64,000 nt of DNA from Cerioporus squamosus. Lineage: Eukaryota; Basidiomycota; Agaricomycetes; Polyporales; Polyporaceae. This document shows, one piece after another, positions 21,157 through 33,709 of the stretch. Each line of letters opens with the position of its first letter. Within the stretch, counting starts at the first letter, position 1. Location: positions 124,001-188,000 of the forward strand of contig JABYQS010000035.1 of assembly GCA_022592435.1 (NCBI GenBank), in the 5' to 3' direction. The notes under the pieces are model-generated. The model saw nothing but the letters and a program-made list of their open reading frames with translations, did no database searches and had not been told where the DNA came from. Both the position numbers and the translations under genes were made by a program.

Positions 21157-23029
21157 CTAGGATACATCCTCTCTGCAACTCTCGATAACCTCTCCCACCC
21201 GCATCACCAACTCATCGCAGCCCCACTGGCCGACCACACTGACACCAATCGGCCACCCATCCGCACCCTTTCCCCCAGGAACGCTCATCGCAGGCAAACC
21301 AGCAAGCGATGCCGGGACTGTCATCACGTCCTGCACATACGCATCCAGAGCCGAGGACGACTCCGTGTTAGCGTCGTCCAGGCCGGGCAGCTTCGGTGCG
21401 GTCTGGATCGCCGAGGGATGTAACAGGACGTGTACGCCTTCTGTGGGGGCAGAAGGTGAGGAGGTGAGAGCGCTGGGCACGCAGAAGACGCGGTCGAAGT
21501 CGGCCTTGATGAGCTTCCGCACTCGTTGTGCTTGCAAGAAGTAGTTCTCGAAGGCGCTGTGGGAGGCAAGCGTGAGTCGGCTCCCCAGTGAGGACACATG
21601 CGTGCAAAGATTCACTCAGCAGAGAGCGCGTATGTCCCTAACAGCATTCGCCTTTGGACCTCCTTGCCGAACCCGGCTGAACGGGTGTGTGCATAGACGT
21701 TCGCCGTCTTGACCAAGTCTGCGCCGGGAGGTGGCTCGACGCGCATTCCTGCTAAGCCGTCAGCAAATATACTACCAAAAGCAAAGGGCTTCCATACCGT
21801 ATTCAATACCATCGTATCGCGCCAAGTTGCTGCTGGCTTCTGCACTTGAGATGACGTAGTAAGCGCTGAGCGCGTAGCGTGTCGACGGCAGAGACACGGG
21901 TACCAGAGTGGCACCGCGAGCTCGAAGCTGTTCCAGGATACGTCGAACGGGTGCGACGATGCTCTCTTGCAGCTCGGCGGGGAAGTATTCCTAGAGGTTA
22001 TCCGTTATGCCCTGAGAGAATTATGTCGGGAGCAGTGCAGACTGACCTGGGGGACGCCGACTCGAAGGCCATCCAAGGCATCGCCCTGCATGTGCTCAAG
22101 ATGGCTTATAGTCAGCCGTGCTGCCTTCTCCCTGACATGAGAGGGTGCGGCGGTAGGGTCCCTGCTGTCATATACAGCGAGAGCGTCTGCAAAGAGGATA
22201 TTGGCACAACTACATACAGCGCGGAGGGAAGACTTACCATGTATACGCCTTACAGTGCGGACGTCCCGGGCCAAGACGCCAACACAGTCGAGACTGTCAG
22301 CAAAGGACACGACGCCCCATCTACGAGAACCATGAGATCAAAGAGAACACGCGTGGACAGAGATGCGCACCTGCTGATGATGCCGTATGAGGGCTTCAAG
22401 CCTACGACCCCGCAGTAAGAAGCTGGCAACCTGACGGAGCCACCAGTGTCCGTCCCCAATGCACTATCCTTCACGCCGGTTGAGAAAAGGTACATTGATG
22501 GACCTTGTTGACACGTACGCATCACATAGGTGCGCTGCAACAGCAGCAGCACTACCGCCAGAGCTCCCACCTGCCGACCTTCTCTCGACGACTTCGCCGC
22601 CTTGAAGACCGAACGGGTTGACAACAGGGCCATGAGCGGAGTGTATGTTCAATGACCTTGTAGCAGTTAATCTCAGAAGGACAGTCCGCACCGTGGGTTT
22701 GCTCACCCCATACCGAATTCGTCACAGTTTGCCTTTCCTATGATCTCTGCACCACTGCCGGAGAGCAGCGAGACCACGGTCGCGTCAAATGGTGAAGTAA
22801 AGGTTTCCAAAATCCTGGACGAGCATGTTGTCGGCAAATCCTTGGTGCATATGTTATCTTTGACGGCCAGCCGAAGCCCGGATAGAGAGCCAGCCCCAGA
22901 TGCAGCATATACTGAGCTCGCGCCGTCGGATGTCAAGGCATTGATGACTGAGTTCACGGACGCCTTCCGCCTCAGCAAGCTACCAGGAAAGTTTGAGCAT
23001 GGTGCGCTGCGACGCGCGAGCGAGAACAT
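21157..23029 (-). CDS. GATA: Mitochondrial glutamyl-tRNA(Gln) amidotransferase subunit A
   Basis: Amidase subunit of the mitochondrial GatFAB/GatCAB complex, which converts Glu-tRNA(Gln) to Gln-tRNA(Gln) (HER2 in budding yeast, QRSL1 in humans). The chosen ATG at 23029 gives a basic amphipathic leader ([20 protein letters not shown]), as expected for mitochondrial import; an upstream in-frame ATG is less attractive. The Ser-cisSer-Lys amidase triad is visible in order: Lys in [12 protein letters not shown], cis-Ser in [16 protein letters not shown] and the nucleophile in [13 protein letters not shown]. Other family blocks are [33 protein letters not shown] and [20 protein letters not shown] near the C-terminus. 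Several introns interrupt it (for example 22708-22656). It is divergently transcribed from MAK11 with about 245 bp between the start codons, a likely shared promoter region. Confidence 0.9.
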
Positions 23030-23273
23030 CGAGGTTGTGGCTGCGATGTGCTGCACGTGAAGCCCGCGGGGAAGGACCGGCGCCGCGGGGCGTTGTTTGC
23101 GCCTGTTGTCCAACAGCCTTGGATCCTAACACGGGCAAACAGCCGCCATTTCCTGTTTGGGAAAATTTCAAGAGATAGAGCAGTGACCTCACGCAGTTTC
23201 CGCCTGCCCTTCCACCATCATTCTGCCCACTGCTGCCGCGCGAGCGACCGGGAAGTCTTGAATATGTCTACTC

Positions 23274-24918
23274 GCTCTGCGAAACCAAACAAGAAGGCTA
23301 GGATCTCAGCCGAGTCTCCGAAGACCAGTACATTGAAGAAGGCTGCGCTCGCCTCGAAGGCGAAAGCAACAGCGTCAGACGCACCAACGCTCTCCGCAAA
23401 GGCAAAGGGCAAGGAACGCGCCGCGACGCCAGTGTTGAACCTCAAGAAGAAGAAGAAAACCATCACTGCGGTATCTGACCCAAGCTCCTCGACTTCGTTG
23501 CCGACGTCCTTCAAGGTTATCGCCGGCTCCTACGAAAAGCTGCTTTATGGTCTCGAGGGCACTGTCTCCGTCTCCTCCTCATCCTCCGAATACTCCTTCG
23601 ACCTCAGACCCATCTTTATCTTCCCGGCACATGTGTCGTGCATCAAGTCCGTTGCGGCTTCACCACAGGGAGGCAAATGGTTAGCAACCGGGAGTGCGGA
23701 CGAAATCATCAAGGTGTGGGACCTTCGGAGACGGAAGGAGATCGGTGGGCTCATGCAGCACCAAGGTACGTCCCGCGCCCCAGACTTCGCAGCGTGCCCC
23801 GTACATATGATATACTGGCGCACAGGATCCATCACGCACCTCGAATTCCCCTCGCGCTCCTACATGCTCTCTGCCTCCGAAGACGGCACGCTATGTTTGT
23901 TTCGCGCGCGAGATTGGGCGGTCCTGCGCGAGCTCAAAGGACACAAGGCCGCGTCAACTCAGTCGCCGTGCACCAGTCCTGCAAGGTCGCGCTGAGTGTA
24001 GGGAAGGACAGGACCCTGCGCATGTGGGACCTCATGCGGGGAAAAGGCTCCGCGAGCACAAAGATCTACAAAGGTCCGTCCCATAGCTGTGCTCCAGTCT
24101 CGTGCCGCTGCTCAACGAATGTACACTACACGCAGAGGGCGAGCTTGTGCGGTGGTCGGCAGACGGGTCCCTCTTCGCTGTACAAGCACATGCCACAATC
24201 GACATCTACTCTACCGTATGTCCCTCCCCCACCTTTCCTCGGTCCCGCCGGTGAGACTCACACGCGCGCCTCACGCAGGACATGGAGCATCTCCACACAA
24301 TAACCCACCCCTCACGCCTGCACGACATCAAGTTCTGCAAGCGCGAAGTCGGCTCCGGAGAGCTGCTCCTCGCCGGCGCAGAGGACAAGAAGCTTACCGC
24401 ATACGACATCCCCGCGGACCGCACGAAACCGCCCACAGTCGTCGCCGAGATGGTCGGCCACACGAACCGGTACGTCTGAGCCTCAGGCGTTCCTGTGCCA
24501 GTATCAGTATCTGACGCATGCCACGCACAGCGTGAAGGCAGTCGACACGATCCGCATCGCCCTCCCGGCGGGCGCCGCGCGGTCGGAGACGACGGTCGTG
24601 TGCACGATCTCGTCGGACGGGAAGGTCCGCCTGTTCGACCTTTCTGCGCTCCCTGCGCCGTCGTCGGAAACTCAGGAGCAGGAGCAGGAGAAGGAGAGGC
24701 TCCAGCTTGAGCCGGTGGCGGAGTACGACACGAAGGGCACTCGGCTGACGTGCGTGACTCTTGCGGACGGGGACGTCGGCGCTGCCGCGGCTGCGGCTGC
24801 GAAGCGGAAACGCGAGGATGAGGACGATGAGGAGGACGACGAGTTGTATTCGCCGCAGGAGGATGGAGATGGAGATGAGAGCGATGGGAGCTCAGAGGCG
24901 TCGGGTGACGAGGAGTAG
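23274..24918 (+). CDS. MAK11: MAK11-like WD40 protein (60S ribosome biogenesis)
   Basis: Nucleolar WD-repeat protein of the Mak11/PAK1IP1 family, acting in 60S subunit maturation. A Lys/Ala/Ser-rich nuclear leader (MSTRSAKPNKKARISAESPK...) ends in a KKKKK block. Then the family start FKVIAGSYEKLLYGLEG and the repeats follow: FIFPAHVSCIKSVAASPQGG, WLATGSADEIIKVWDLRRR, GSITHLEFPSRSYMLSASED, VALSVGKDRTLRMWDLMRG, GELVRWSADGSLFAV and VCTISSDGKVRLFDL. It ends in a basic stretch and a very acidic tail (DEDDEEDDELYSPQEDGDGD). At about 23945-23950 one G appears to be missing: LRELKGHK continues in the next frame as GRVNSVAVHQSCKVAL. As this gene is normally essential, an assembly or base-call error is likelier than a null allele. 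About five introns, all short. Confidence 0.9.
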
Positions 24919-25204
24919 GGTACTTACGAGGTGCGTGTTCTATCAGTCTGCAAACCAAAGTGTGCTCATAGTTACTCAGCCCATGCGCAACGTGTCGTCC
25001 TTGAGCAACTAGGCCTGCCGACTGCGAAATGAGTCGTAGGTTAAGAGAAGGCCCTATTTGGCAACTACATGCCCCTTCGAAGCCTCAATATTCTCAATAC
25101 CTCAGTGCTTGCATTGAACCTCTGTTGCGCAGACTCAAACACCACAACTTATGACACAAACAAGCACTGATAGAGCGTAAATGATGCGTGCTACGAAGTA
25201 CAAT

Positions 25205-28128
25205 TCAGTGGTACCAACCACTCGACCTGCCTCCCACGCCTATGGCACCACATCGGGCGTAATACCGGGCAAGCGCGAGCCGCACCGTCTGCAGTCGCTG
25301 CAGAGCGTGCTTCTCGCCACCTTTGACCACCCTAGAGAGGACAGTCAAGTAGTCGTCCCCGCTCCCTTGCGCCACGCGAAGGTGGATCTCCTCCAGCTTC
25401 TGGATCAGTAGACACGCATCGTTGGATGAGAAGAACATTGCGTCATCTGGAGATCGTGTACAAGCGTCCACATCAGTCAAAGTCGACAACGATACACCGA
25501 GTAGGGGAGTACGTACTGCACTGCAGAAGTTCCAAGGCGTCGCAGAGAATGACCGCCCACCACGACCTCGGGGCAATCTCCTCGCGGAACATGGTGACGA
25601 CGTCCAGCGCCGCACCCTGGCCGTCTCCGTTCGCACGGCGATGGTGGAACTCCGCAAAACGCACGGCGAATTGCAAACGGTGCAAGAACACGGCGGGGGC
25701 CCGAAGCTTGGTCGTTGCGTCTGTTCGGATGTTGTGCAGCGAAGGTGCTATATTCGCCACCAGCGACGCAAAGTTAGCTGGACCTGCCGGAGAGCAGTGG
25801 TTGAGGACCCTGGTCAGTCATCTATTGCCGGGGTGCAGTTCAGAAGAAAGCGGAACGCATGCCTTGTGCGATGTACTCTTCGAGCACTAGGTTGATCACT
25901 CGACCCAGACCGGGCCAGTCTTCCGCCGACGTACAGTATGACACTGCAAGGCCATATTCGCGTTCTTGAATGAACGTCTGAGCCGCTATCTATATCACAG
26001 AACTGAGTACTTGAGGACTGGGCGAAGAGAGAACCCAGCGGCTGGGTGCTATCGGACTTACCCTGCAAACCATTCGGCGGATTTCCTCCCGCTGGTACTC
26101 GTAGCACGTCTCATTGACGAGCTTGAGCACCCCGGCAAGTTGACCCTCTCGGATACGAGCGGCCTCCTCGCTCGAAGTAGCAGCGTCCTTGGAGGTCTGT
26201 AGGTGCAGCGGCACGCGCATGAGGACCTGGTCGGCCATTTCGGCTCCAATCTGGCCGCACGAGTACATGTAGTCCACAGTGATTCGCCACAGTGCCGGGT
26301 CAGAGTGGAGGTAGTGTGCATACTCGAGGACGTAGTGTTGCCGCAGAGAGAGTTCAGAGCTACAAAGCTTATGAGTGCACCGTCGACAAGGAAATGAGCA
26401 CACTCACTCGTCGGGCTCGGCGTCAATGAGCTCGATGGGTTCCATCAGGTCAGCTAGATGTGCGGCAAGCCAGATGTCCAGCTGGGCCGCTTCGGAGAGG
26501 GCCTGTCTGGGCTTTCCAAGGAATAGCGACGAATGAATCATGTCCTCCAAGTCCGTTGGGTCTGGCGGCATATCATCCAAGACTTGCGACACTACATCTC
26601 TGGGTAACACGTTAGCGTGCTAGCCACAAGTTGGCTTAGAAGGGGTTGCTCACGGCAAGTCTTGTCGCCTCAACCTGGTGTCCACGAAGATGCCCCACAC
26701 AGCGCAGACCTCTTTCCAATCTGCGCCCAGCTCCGTGCACACCTTCTTGATCACGTCACCGCGGCCCTCGAGGATACCAACGATGTCGCTGAAGCGATCC
26801 CACCAATTCTCGAAATCATCCTCGCGCTCGCTCTCGGGGACCCGATCAAGTTCGAGACGCAGGGTCTTCACCTTGTCCTTCCACCGCCGTGACGCCACCG
26901 CGAAGTCGCGCTCGGCAGAGAAGTGACGTAGGCGAGGCTGGTTCGTAAGAAGTGGCGTGAGTTGCTGCGCCAGACTTTGCAGATATGGTGAAGGGTGTCT
27001 AGAGAGTACATTCAAGAAGAATGCCGAGGCTTTCGACAAACCTCTCAGGGACGTCCTGCGAAAGCCAGGGAAAATCCGTCAGCATCGAACCGACGGGCAT
27101 CATGGGGGCGCGTACCTGATTAGGTATGGCCAGAAGGCGGGGTCTTCCCATGGACGCTCTTGGCTGCTGAGTTCGTCGCCTTCTTGTGTAGAAGGCTCAA
27201 TGAAGTGGGTATTGAGCCACTCCATCAGGTCATCTCCGATGGGAACGTTCTCCAGCCCCGGTTCTGGCAGGTATAGCACGCCGAAGAGCGAGAAGCTCGT
27301 GTACAGTCGTCGGTAGTGTTCAGCATCGAGTTGCAGCGGTTCTGCACGGGTGATGTTTTGCTGTCCGCATAACGTCAGACGCTTGCGGAGAAAGACCAAG
27401 TGTGATGCTGACCGAGGCGTACATGCAGCACTCCTTGCAGAAGTTGATGTAATCGTTTGCGAGCTTAGTGACCACTTGCATGTCATCCTCGCTTTGCAGT
27501 CTGCGACGATGGTGAGTGAAGTGACGGGCTAGGGTAGTCCAGGAATTGAACGCACATATCGAGGTTCTTGGCGCGAGCCTTCTTCAAAAGATTCTGCAGT
27601 GCAGCGAAGATGATGGAGGTGTCTGTCACGAACTGAGGGGTGGTCTACAATGAGGCGCAGATGCAGGTCACTCATAGACTCACCACTCTTCGTTCTGACG
27701 CAGGCGGGCGTTGGGAATTCGCGAGGTAGACTTGCTGCTCTCCTGGTCGCGCAGCTTGCGAGCGGGCGACCTGCAGATCTGCCTGTATATATAAAGTTGT
27801 CCTGCGTCCAGTTGTGCAATAGTATCATCGAAGTATAACGTACATTTGGTGCGGCGTATATGGCAAGCGTATGATCCCTTCCTGATGCCGCGAAAGACAC
27901 CGTCCTCCCCGACTTCTGAAACTCGTCTACCACGCCCTGCTCGAACAATGGTGGGGCCAGGTGAACCGTGCCAGTCGACTTTTGCGCAGGCATTGGCACG
28001 ATGCGAGGGTGAGCAGCAAGAAGGAAGGACTGGCGGAAAGGTGGTAGAAGCGGAGGGTGGTGGCTCAGAGCAAGCAGCGCGTTCGACGCGTCTCGCCATG
28101 TGACCGGGCGTCTCGCGTTCAAGTTCAT
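25205..28128 (-). CDS. NUP85: Nucleoporin Nup85
   Basis: Scaffold subunit of the Y-shaped Nup84/Nup107 nuclear-pore complex. It is an all-helical (ACE1-type) protein spread over about eleven exons. Recognisable order: VHLAPPLFEQGVVDEFQ, SGRTVSFAASGRDHTLAIYA (the short N-terminal beta-blade that completes Seh1), PLQLDAEHYRRLYTSFSLFG, PIGDDLMEWLNTHFIEP and EDPAFWPYLI. Then come FLNVLSRHPSPYLQSLAQ, DDFENWWDRFSDIVGILEG, GKPRQALSEAAQLDIWLAAH, LRQHYVLEYAHYLHSDPALW, YMYSCGQIGAEMADQVLMRV and LAGVLKLVNETCYEYQRE. The C-terminal helices ATTKLRAPAVFLHRLQFAVR and LTVLSRVVKGGEKHALQRL end at 25205. Either ATG 28128 or ATG 27993 (MPAQKSTGTVHLAPPL) may be the start; the latter fits the family's usual short leader better. 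No damage was seen. It lies tail-to-tail with MAK11. Confidence 0.85.
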
Positions 28129-31100
28129 AGTCTTGCAGGTCTTGCTTTCAGCTTACAGTTGTTTGCAGAAGTCGTGTCCGCCCAACTCCGACTGACGCGC
28201 AGACACTTTTGAAGCGGGAAATTCAAGAAATACCGGAAATCCGTTCGCTGCTCAACAACACCAGTAGACACATGCTACAACATCCCATCATGCCATAGTA
28301 TGCATCCCCGGCCTGCGCCAACTTTTTCTGAGTCCTTGCGTGCCCGGAATGCGGAGATAGCAATGCCAGGTCACTATTCATCCGCAGGTCCATTTAAGAC
28401 GTTTCTACCCCCTCCCACTGTACCAAACTTACACATGGCATGGCTATATACCATAGAAATATGTTGAGATGATTTCAAAGGTGCTGCAAAAGCTCTCGAC
28501 GTGTGAGGATGGAGAATGTCCACAGGCCCTGGGGTCGATAGTAAGCGCCCATAAACGACAGCGCGATACTCGCTCAGAGTCCCCGGTTTTTCCTCATCGT
28601 AACGCTTTGTACATACTCGTATGGGCTATACACGCCTCGCATAGTTGCCTCAGGCAGAGAGGACATGCGAACAAGTCGTTCAGATATATTGAATTTCTGA
28701 ATTTTCCGTGCACAACGCGTGCTGTGCAACCAGCGTCTGGCCACGACCTCTGCAAACAGCTGTAAGTACTTAAGTGCTTGCTTGGCCAGAAACAACTTGA
28801 AGTACATACACAGACTCACATCCAGGGTGGTTAACGAACCTCGCAGGTCGCATCAAACGGCAATCCGCATTGCTATTGAATCATCTTCTCACATTCTACA
28901 ATACTCAGGCACTTTCAGCAGAAGCCCACACCATTGAACTCAACGCTTCGGAGTCACTCCACCACCTGAGATCGTCACTGCAGGTACAATCTGTCTCCAT
29001 CCTCATAGGTACTGTCAAATTGACAGAAGTCCTATACCTAGTTCCTCGTGAGGTATTGATATTGTATCCCGCCGGAAGCCCCGCCATCCTGATCCCTCCG
29101 CATTCCAGGGTGCTCTTCGCGACGCGCCTCTGTGCACTGTTCACAAACGGTCCTATAGGTGTCGGTGACGATGTGATGTACCCCCGTCGCTCTGCGTGGA
29201 TGGTAAGCACTGTTCAACGATGTACGACGAGTGCGTACTCACACTCCCATACATGTAGTATCACAGTCATGCTCTTCGGTTCTGTGCATATCGCTCAGCC
29301 TGCAGAACGTCCGGCGACAATCAACCTGAGCCCATGGTGATTCAGAGCACATCCACAGCCAGCGGAGGGGATCCCATACGTGTTGTCGTCCAGTGTCTCG
29401 GCGGAAGCCACAGGCCCACTCTACGTAGGGGACGATGTCGAAGCACATTCTAGCGAGCAGAGGGGCCCGTGGATGAGAGGGCGGACAAGGCGACTTGTGG
29501 TCTTGGGTCCTAGGCTGGTGCGTCAATGCTTTATATATCTTTATCTTCCATTACTGAAAGTAGTGCTCAGCGCATGCCGGGACGTCGAACCGTTGTCCGG
29601 CAGTACAGGCACTGGACTGAATATCCTCGGCCTTCGATCTCGCTACAGATCGATACAGCGTAAGTTCGGTCACGGTGGAACATACCCTGACAGGTAACCC
29701 CGCCGTCAACCACAAGGCACCGCAGAGAGCAGTGTAGAGGATCCGGTTCATGTGGTCAACATCGGCGGTTCACAGCTCCGACGCCCACAAAGGTATCATT
29801 CGTGAGCAGTAGAGGGTAAGTCTCTCCATGGACGGCTATGGTCTTGTCTTCAAGGCAAGGGATGTACAGACAGCAGCGCAATCACGGGCTATCGTACCAG
29901 TACAGTACTGTAAATCGTGGTGAACTGTGTATGCTGCTCTGCCACCTTGGTGTCCATATTTATCCGTGCCAATCTCTCTAATGGTGCGTCTATACCCCTG
30001 GGCCTGCGTTCTCGATACCTCCGAGATATCCGCTCACCCTTCTGGAATTGTGACAGAACTGGCCACAGAAGACTGTACCTTGGACCAGAGTCTTCTGTAC
30101 CTCGGGCCACAATACCCCGAAAGTACTCGAGTCGAGCCCCAGGTACATGGAGGGTCTTCGAAGGTAGCAACGATATCACGTCAGCCTGCGACGATCGCTG
30201 TATCTGGCCACCATCCTCTTCGGCCGGCCCGACTTCACTCAATGCCGAAGCACGCTCATACGTATGCAACACCGTTGCGCCAACGTGTCGGAGAAGGGCT
30301 TGTTTCGAACGAGGTCGCAATAGAGTAGGCGGCGTTGCGTGCTTCTTCAGCCCTCCCAGCTTGCTCCGAGTCCTCTTCTGCTGTATCGATAGGACTCCAC
30401 ATGCTCCGTGGGTCTGGCTCCCAGATGCGCAGTGTCATGAAGGGAAGCTCGATGACTCCTGCCATGCTTCTGTGGCGTCGTACCATCTGCTAGATCCGCA
30501 TATGCCTATATACGTGAGCTTTGTAGGCGGTTCCTCAGGAACCCTCTCATTCTGAGGCAGCCCTGACCATCGAGTCTTTGTCTAAGCTCGGACGCACAGG
30601 GCAAGGAACAAGTCACGGAGACGTAAAGCGAGAATTGGGATACTTGGAGCGACGATGGATATGTATGCTGATAGTCAATTGCTAGAGTATTCAGGCTCGG
30701 AAGCCACGCCAGTGGCGTGTAAGTTGAAGGACCGAATCTCAGGCTCGTGCAGATGAGATGATGCCCAGGGTAGAGACGCACACGTACGAGTAAGTACTCC
30801 CCCCGAAGAAATGCTCTTGCCCCATCCTGCCGCACTACGAGTGTCCGGCTACCAAGCATGATCGATGAGGCTAAGAACTGCATACGACAATGGCATTGAC
30901 ATGACTAAACGAAGGTTCAAGTTAAGGTTCCGGATACTCCCGCCCGGCTAGTCCTCTCCGTTATAGTAGTAGTATCATCCACCTCGTACTTGAGATCTTA
31001 GATCCTCAGGCTACCAAAACCATGATTTCACTCGTTACAGCCCGCAGCGGGTAACCATACAACATGTCGTCCTAGTAAACGGGTTTTGACGGACTCGGAG

Positions 31101-31515
31101 TCTCTGCGGAGCTGGAATGGCATCGTCAGTCGGCGGGATCGGTCCCGCAACGCGATGTAGGATAAACCTCACACTTTTCAACCCGAAGCTTTCCTGATCA
31201 TCTGGTCTTTCAGGGTTGATGAAGGCGAGCTTGATGTGGAACTTACGCGGTAGCACTGTTTCTGCGGTCTCCGTGAGACCACTGATCTGCTGGCAGCGGG
31301 ATAGGTGCCGGAATACTGCCACTCCGACGCCGACTGCCCTTGGGGGTTTGATGTGGCTATATGTGTAATGCACAACTCACTCACCGCATCTTTCTGCTTT
31401 CTCTTGAAGACATCAAGGCCCTGCTGCTCTCGAACCCAAGTAGTGAGGCCGCCTGTACGCCGGTCGGCTTGGATATCTGCGTTACTTGCCTCTTGAACGA
31501 GGGTCATTCCCATCG
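28129..31515. other. 3.4 kb gene-poor stretch
   Basis: Many open frames of 60-200 codons occur, but none has a recognisable domain. The most protein-like pieces are plus 28915-29199 (contains ESLHHLRSSLQVQSVSILIG and VLFATRLCALFTN and stops at a GTAAGC donor), minus 30506-30883 (LRFGPSTYTPLAWLPSLNTL) and minus 30256-30486. They could be exons of an unrecognised gene or relics, but I could not link them. The right 100-200 bp should hold the P450 promoter. Confidence 0.35.
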
Positions 31516-33568
31516 ATGGCTTCTGAGAACACGCTGCTATTCCTGGCCGCTGCATTGCTGCTCGTACTGTACATCCGCAGACCGGGCAAACGTCGTCTGC
31601 CACCGGGACCTCGACCTCTGCCAATAGTAGGTAACGTCTTGGACTTTCCACGAAAGCATTTGGGCCGAGATTTCCGAGAGCTCTCTCGTCGATACGGTCA
31701 GTCTCACAGCTGTCTATCTATCAAAGTCACGTCGCCGCTGATATACACTACCGATTCAGGTGATGTCGTGTACTTACAAGTACTTGGGCAGTCGGTCGTG
31801 ATCCTCAGCTCTTATGAGGCAGCCTGCGAGCTCATGGAGAAGAGATCTGCGAACTACTCGGACAGACCGCGCTCGGTTATGGTCAACCTGTGAGTCGCAG
31901 CATTTCTGTTGCAGTGTGCCTTCTTTGGGAGGTATCGAGGTTGATGGACGGACTCTCCAGCACAAACCTGGATTGGATATTCGTCTTCAAGAATTACGGG
32001 CCGGAATGGCGCAGGTATCGCCGTGCGCTCCATAACCAGTTCCTCCCTGCGATGGTCCTACGATATCAGGCGATTCAACGAGAAGCGACCCGCAATTTGC
32101 TTCGCAACTTGCTGGAAACCCCTGAGCAATTCTCCTATCATATCAAGTTGTACGTGCTCTGGGAATTGTGCTGTTATGGTTGACATGCATACTCATTACC
32201 ATCGTGTCGCAGCTCCTTCGCTGCGACCGTTCTCAGGATTGCATATGGCGTGAATTTGACGCAAGGCGATACCATACATCACACCCTCGCTAAAGAGCTG
32301 GCACACATCGCAGAAGACATAAGTACGCCGGGCCGACACGTTGTGGAGGCGTTTCCCTTCATGCTTCACCTTCCCCCGTGGGCTCCTGGCGGCGCCTTCA
32401 AGAAGCTGGCCGCAAGGTGGAAGAAGGAACTATCTGCCAAACGCGATCAGCTGTACGATTCTGCGAAGGAGATCATGGTGAGCACCCTACAATGACCAGT
32501 CCATTCATCCACCTCATCCTCTGACACCGCCCTGCGCAGGAGAAGCAGGGCGTGCACGAGTCTGTCATCACGCGCCTGGCAGCGGCTGGAGAAGACGAGG
32601 AGATGGCTAGGAATGTGACAGCGACGATCTACGCAGGTGTGTTCTAGCCCCAGCTCAGGTCGCACAGTTGACATAGCAGGGAACCTATCCAGCCGGCGCT
32701 GACACTGTGGGTACACTGTTACTACTCTCGGACGATCTGAGTAATCTTTGAGGCCGATTCCAGACGAATGCCGCGGTGCATGCATTTATTCTGGCGATGG
32801 CAATGTACCCGGAGGTACAACAACGGGCACAGGCGGAGCTCGACAGGGTCGTCGGCCCCGACCATCTCCCCGACCTCAAGCATCAGGATGCGCTGCCATA
32901 CACGCGTGCGCTGGTGAAAGAGGTCCTGCGCTGGCACGCGGTAGCCCCCATAGGCGTCCCTCACCGTTCAGTCGAGGACGACGAGTACAATGGCTACGAC
33001 ATACCTGGAGGCTCCATCGTCCTTGTCAACGCTTGGTGTGTTGACCGCCTTCTGAGCCCTCCAGGAAGAGTAGACTGACGTAGAATCCTCGCCAGGGCTT
33101 TGTCTCGAGACGAGACCATGTACGCCGATCCCGAAGCCTTCGAACCGGCACGGTTCTTGCGAGACGGTCAGCTGAACCCGGACGTGAGGGATCCGGCTAC
33201 TTATGTGTTTGGGTTTGGACGAAGGTACGTCACGCGGTTTCCCCGACTGCCCGAATCCTGACGCGAAGCATGGATGTGCAGGATATGCCCGGGGAAACAT
33301 TTTGCGGAGGCTTCTCTCTTCATGGCCTGCGCATCGATCTTACATGCCTTTGCGATCAGTCCACCCGTGGACGAGAGAGGCGTGCCGCAGAAGCTGGACG
33401 TGGATATGGGAAATCACCTCGCTGTTTCGTGAGTGCTGCCATACCTTCCTAAACGACCGTAGTGCTGATGCCCGTCTGTCGCCCAGCCATCCTGATCCAT
33501 TCGACTGCCGGATTGCTCCTCGTGATGCCCGTAGAGCGGAACTCATTAGGGCTACTACTGGATCATGA
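31516..33568 (+). CDS. Cytochrome P450 monooxygenase (P450-1)
   Basis: Microsomal haem-thiolate monooxygenase of the type often annotated in basidiomycetes as O-methylsterigmatocystin oxidoreductase-like; the substrate is unknown. The N-terminal membrane anchor MASENTLLFLAAALLLVLYI is followed by the basic/proline hinge RRPGKRRLPPGPRPLPIVGN. Then come NYGPEWRRYRRALHNQFLP (C-helix WxxxR), the I-helix region PAGADT, and TNAAVHAFILAMAMYPEVQQ. The K-helix ExxR is in ALVKEVLRWH and the PERF-like segment is FEPARF. The haem loop FGFGRR-ICPGKHFAEASLF is split by an intron exactly before ICPG and matches FxxGxRxCxG. About ten short introns. The last exon gives HPDPFDCRIAPRDARRAELI and stops at 33568. 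It is a close paralogue of the two P450s at 52.6-57.5 kb. Confidence 0.88.
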
Positions 33569-33709
33569 GGCAACAGGTCTTGGGAATTTCGAGACTGGTG
33601 GATTAGTATGATTGGAGCGGATAGTAGTCAATGCTGCTGCCAGCCCCAGGGACACGAAGGAGTGCATCGAAATAGAACTATAATGATACACATGATCACA
33701 TAAGATAGC

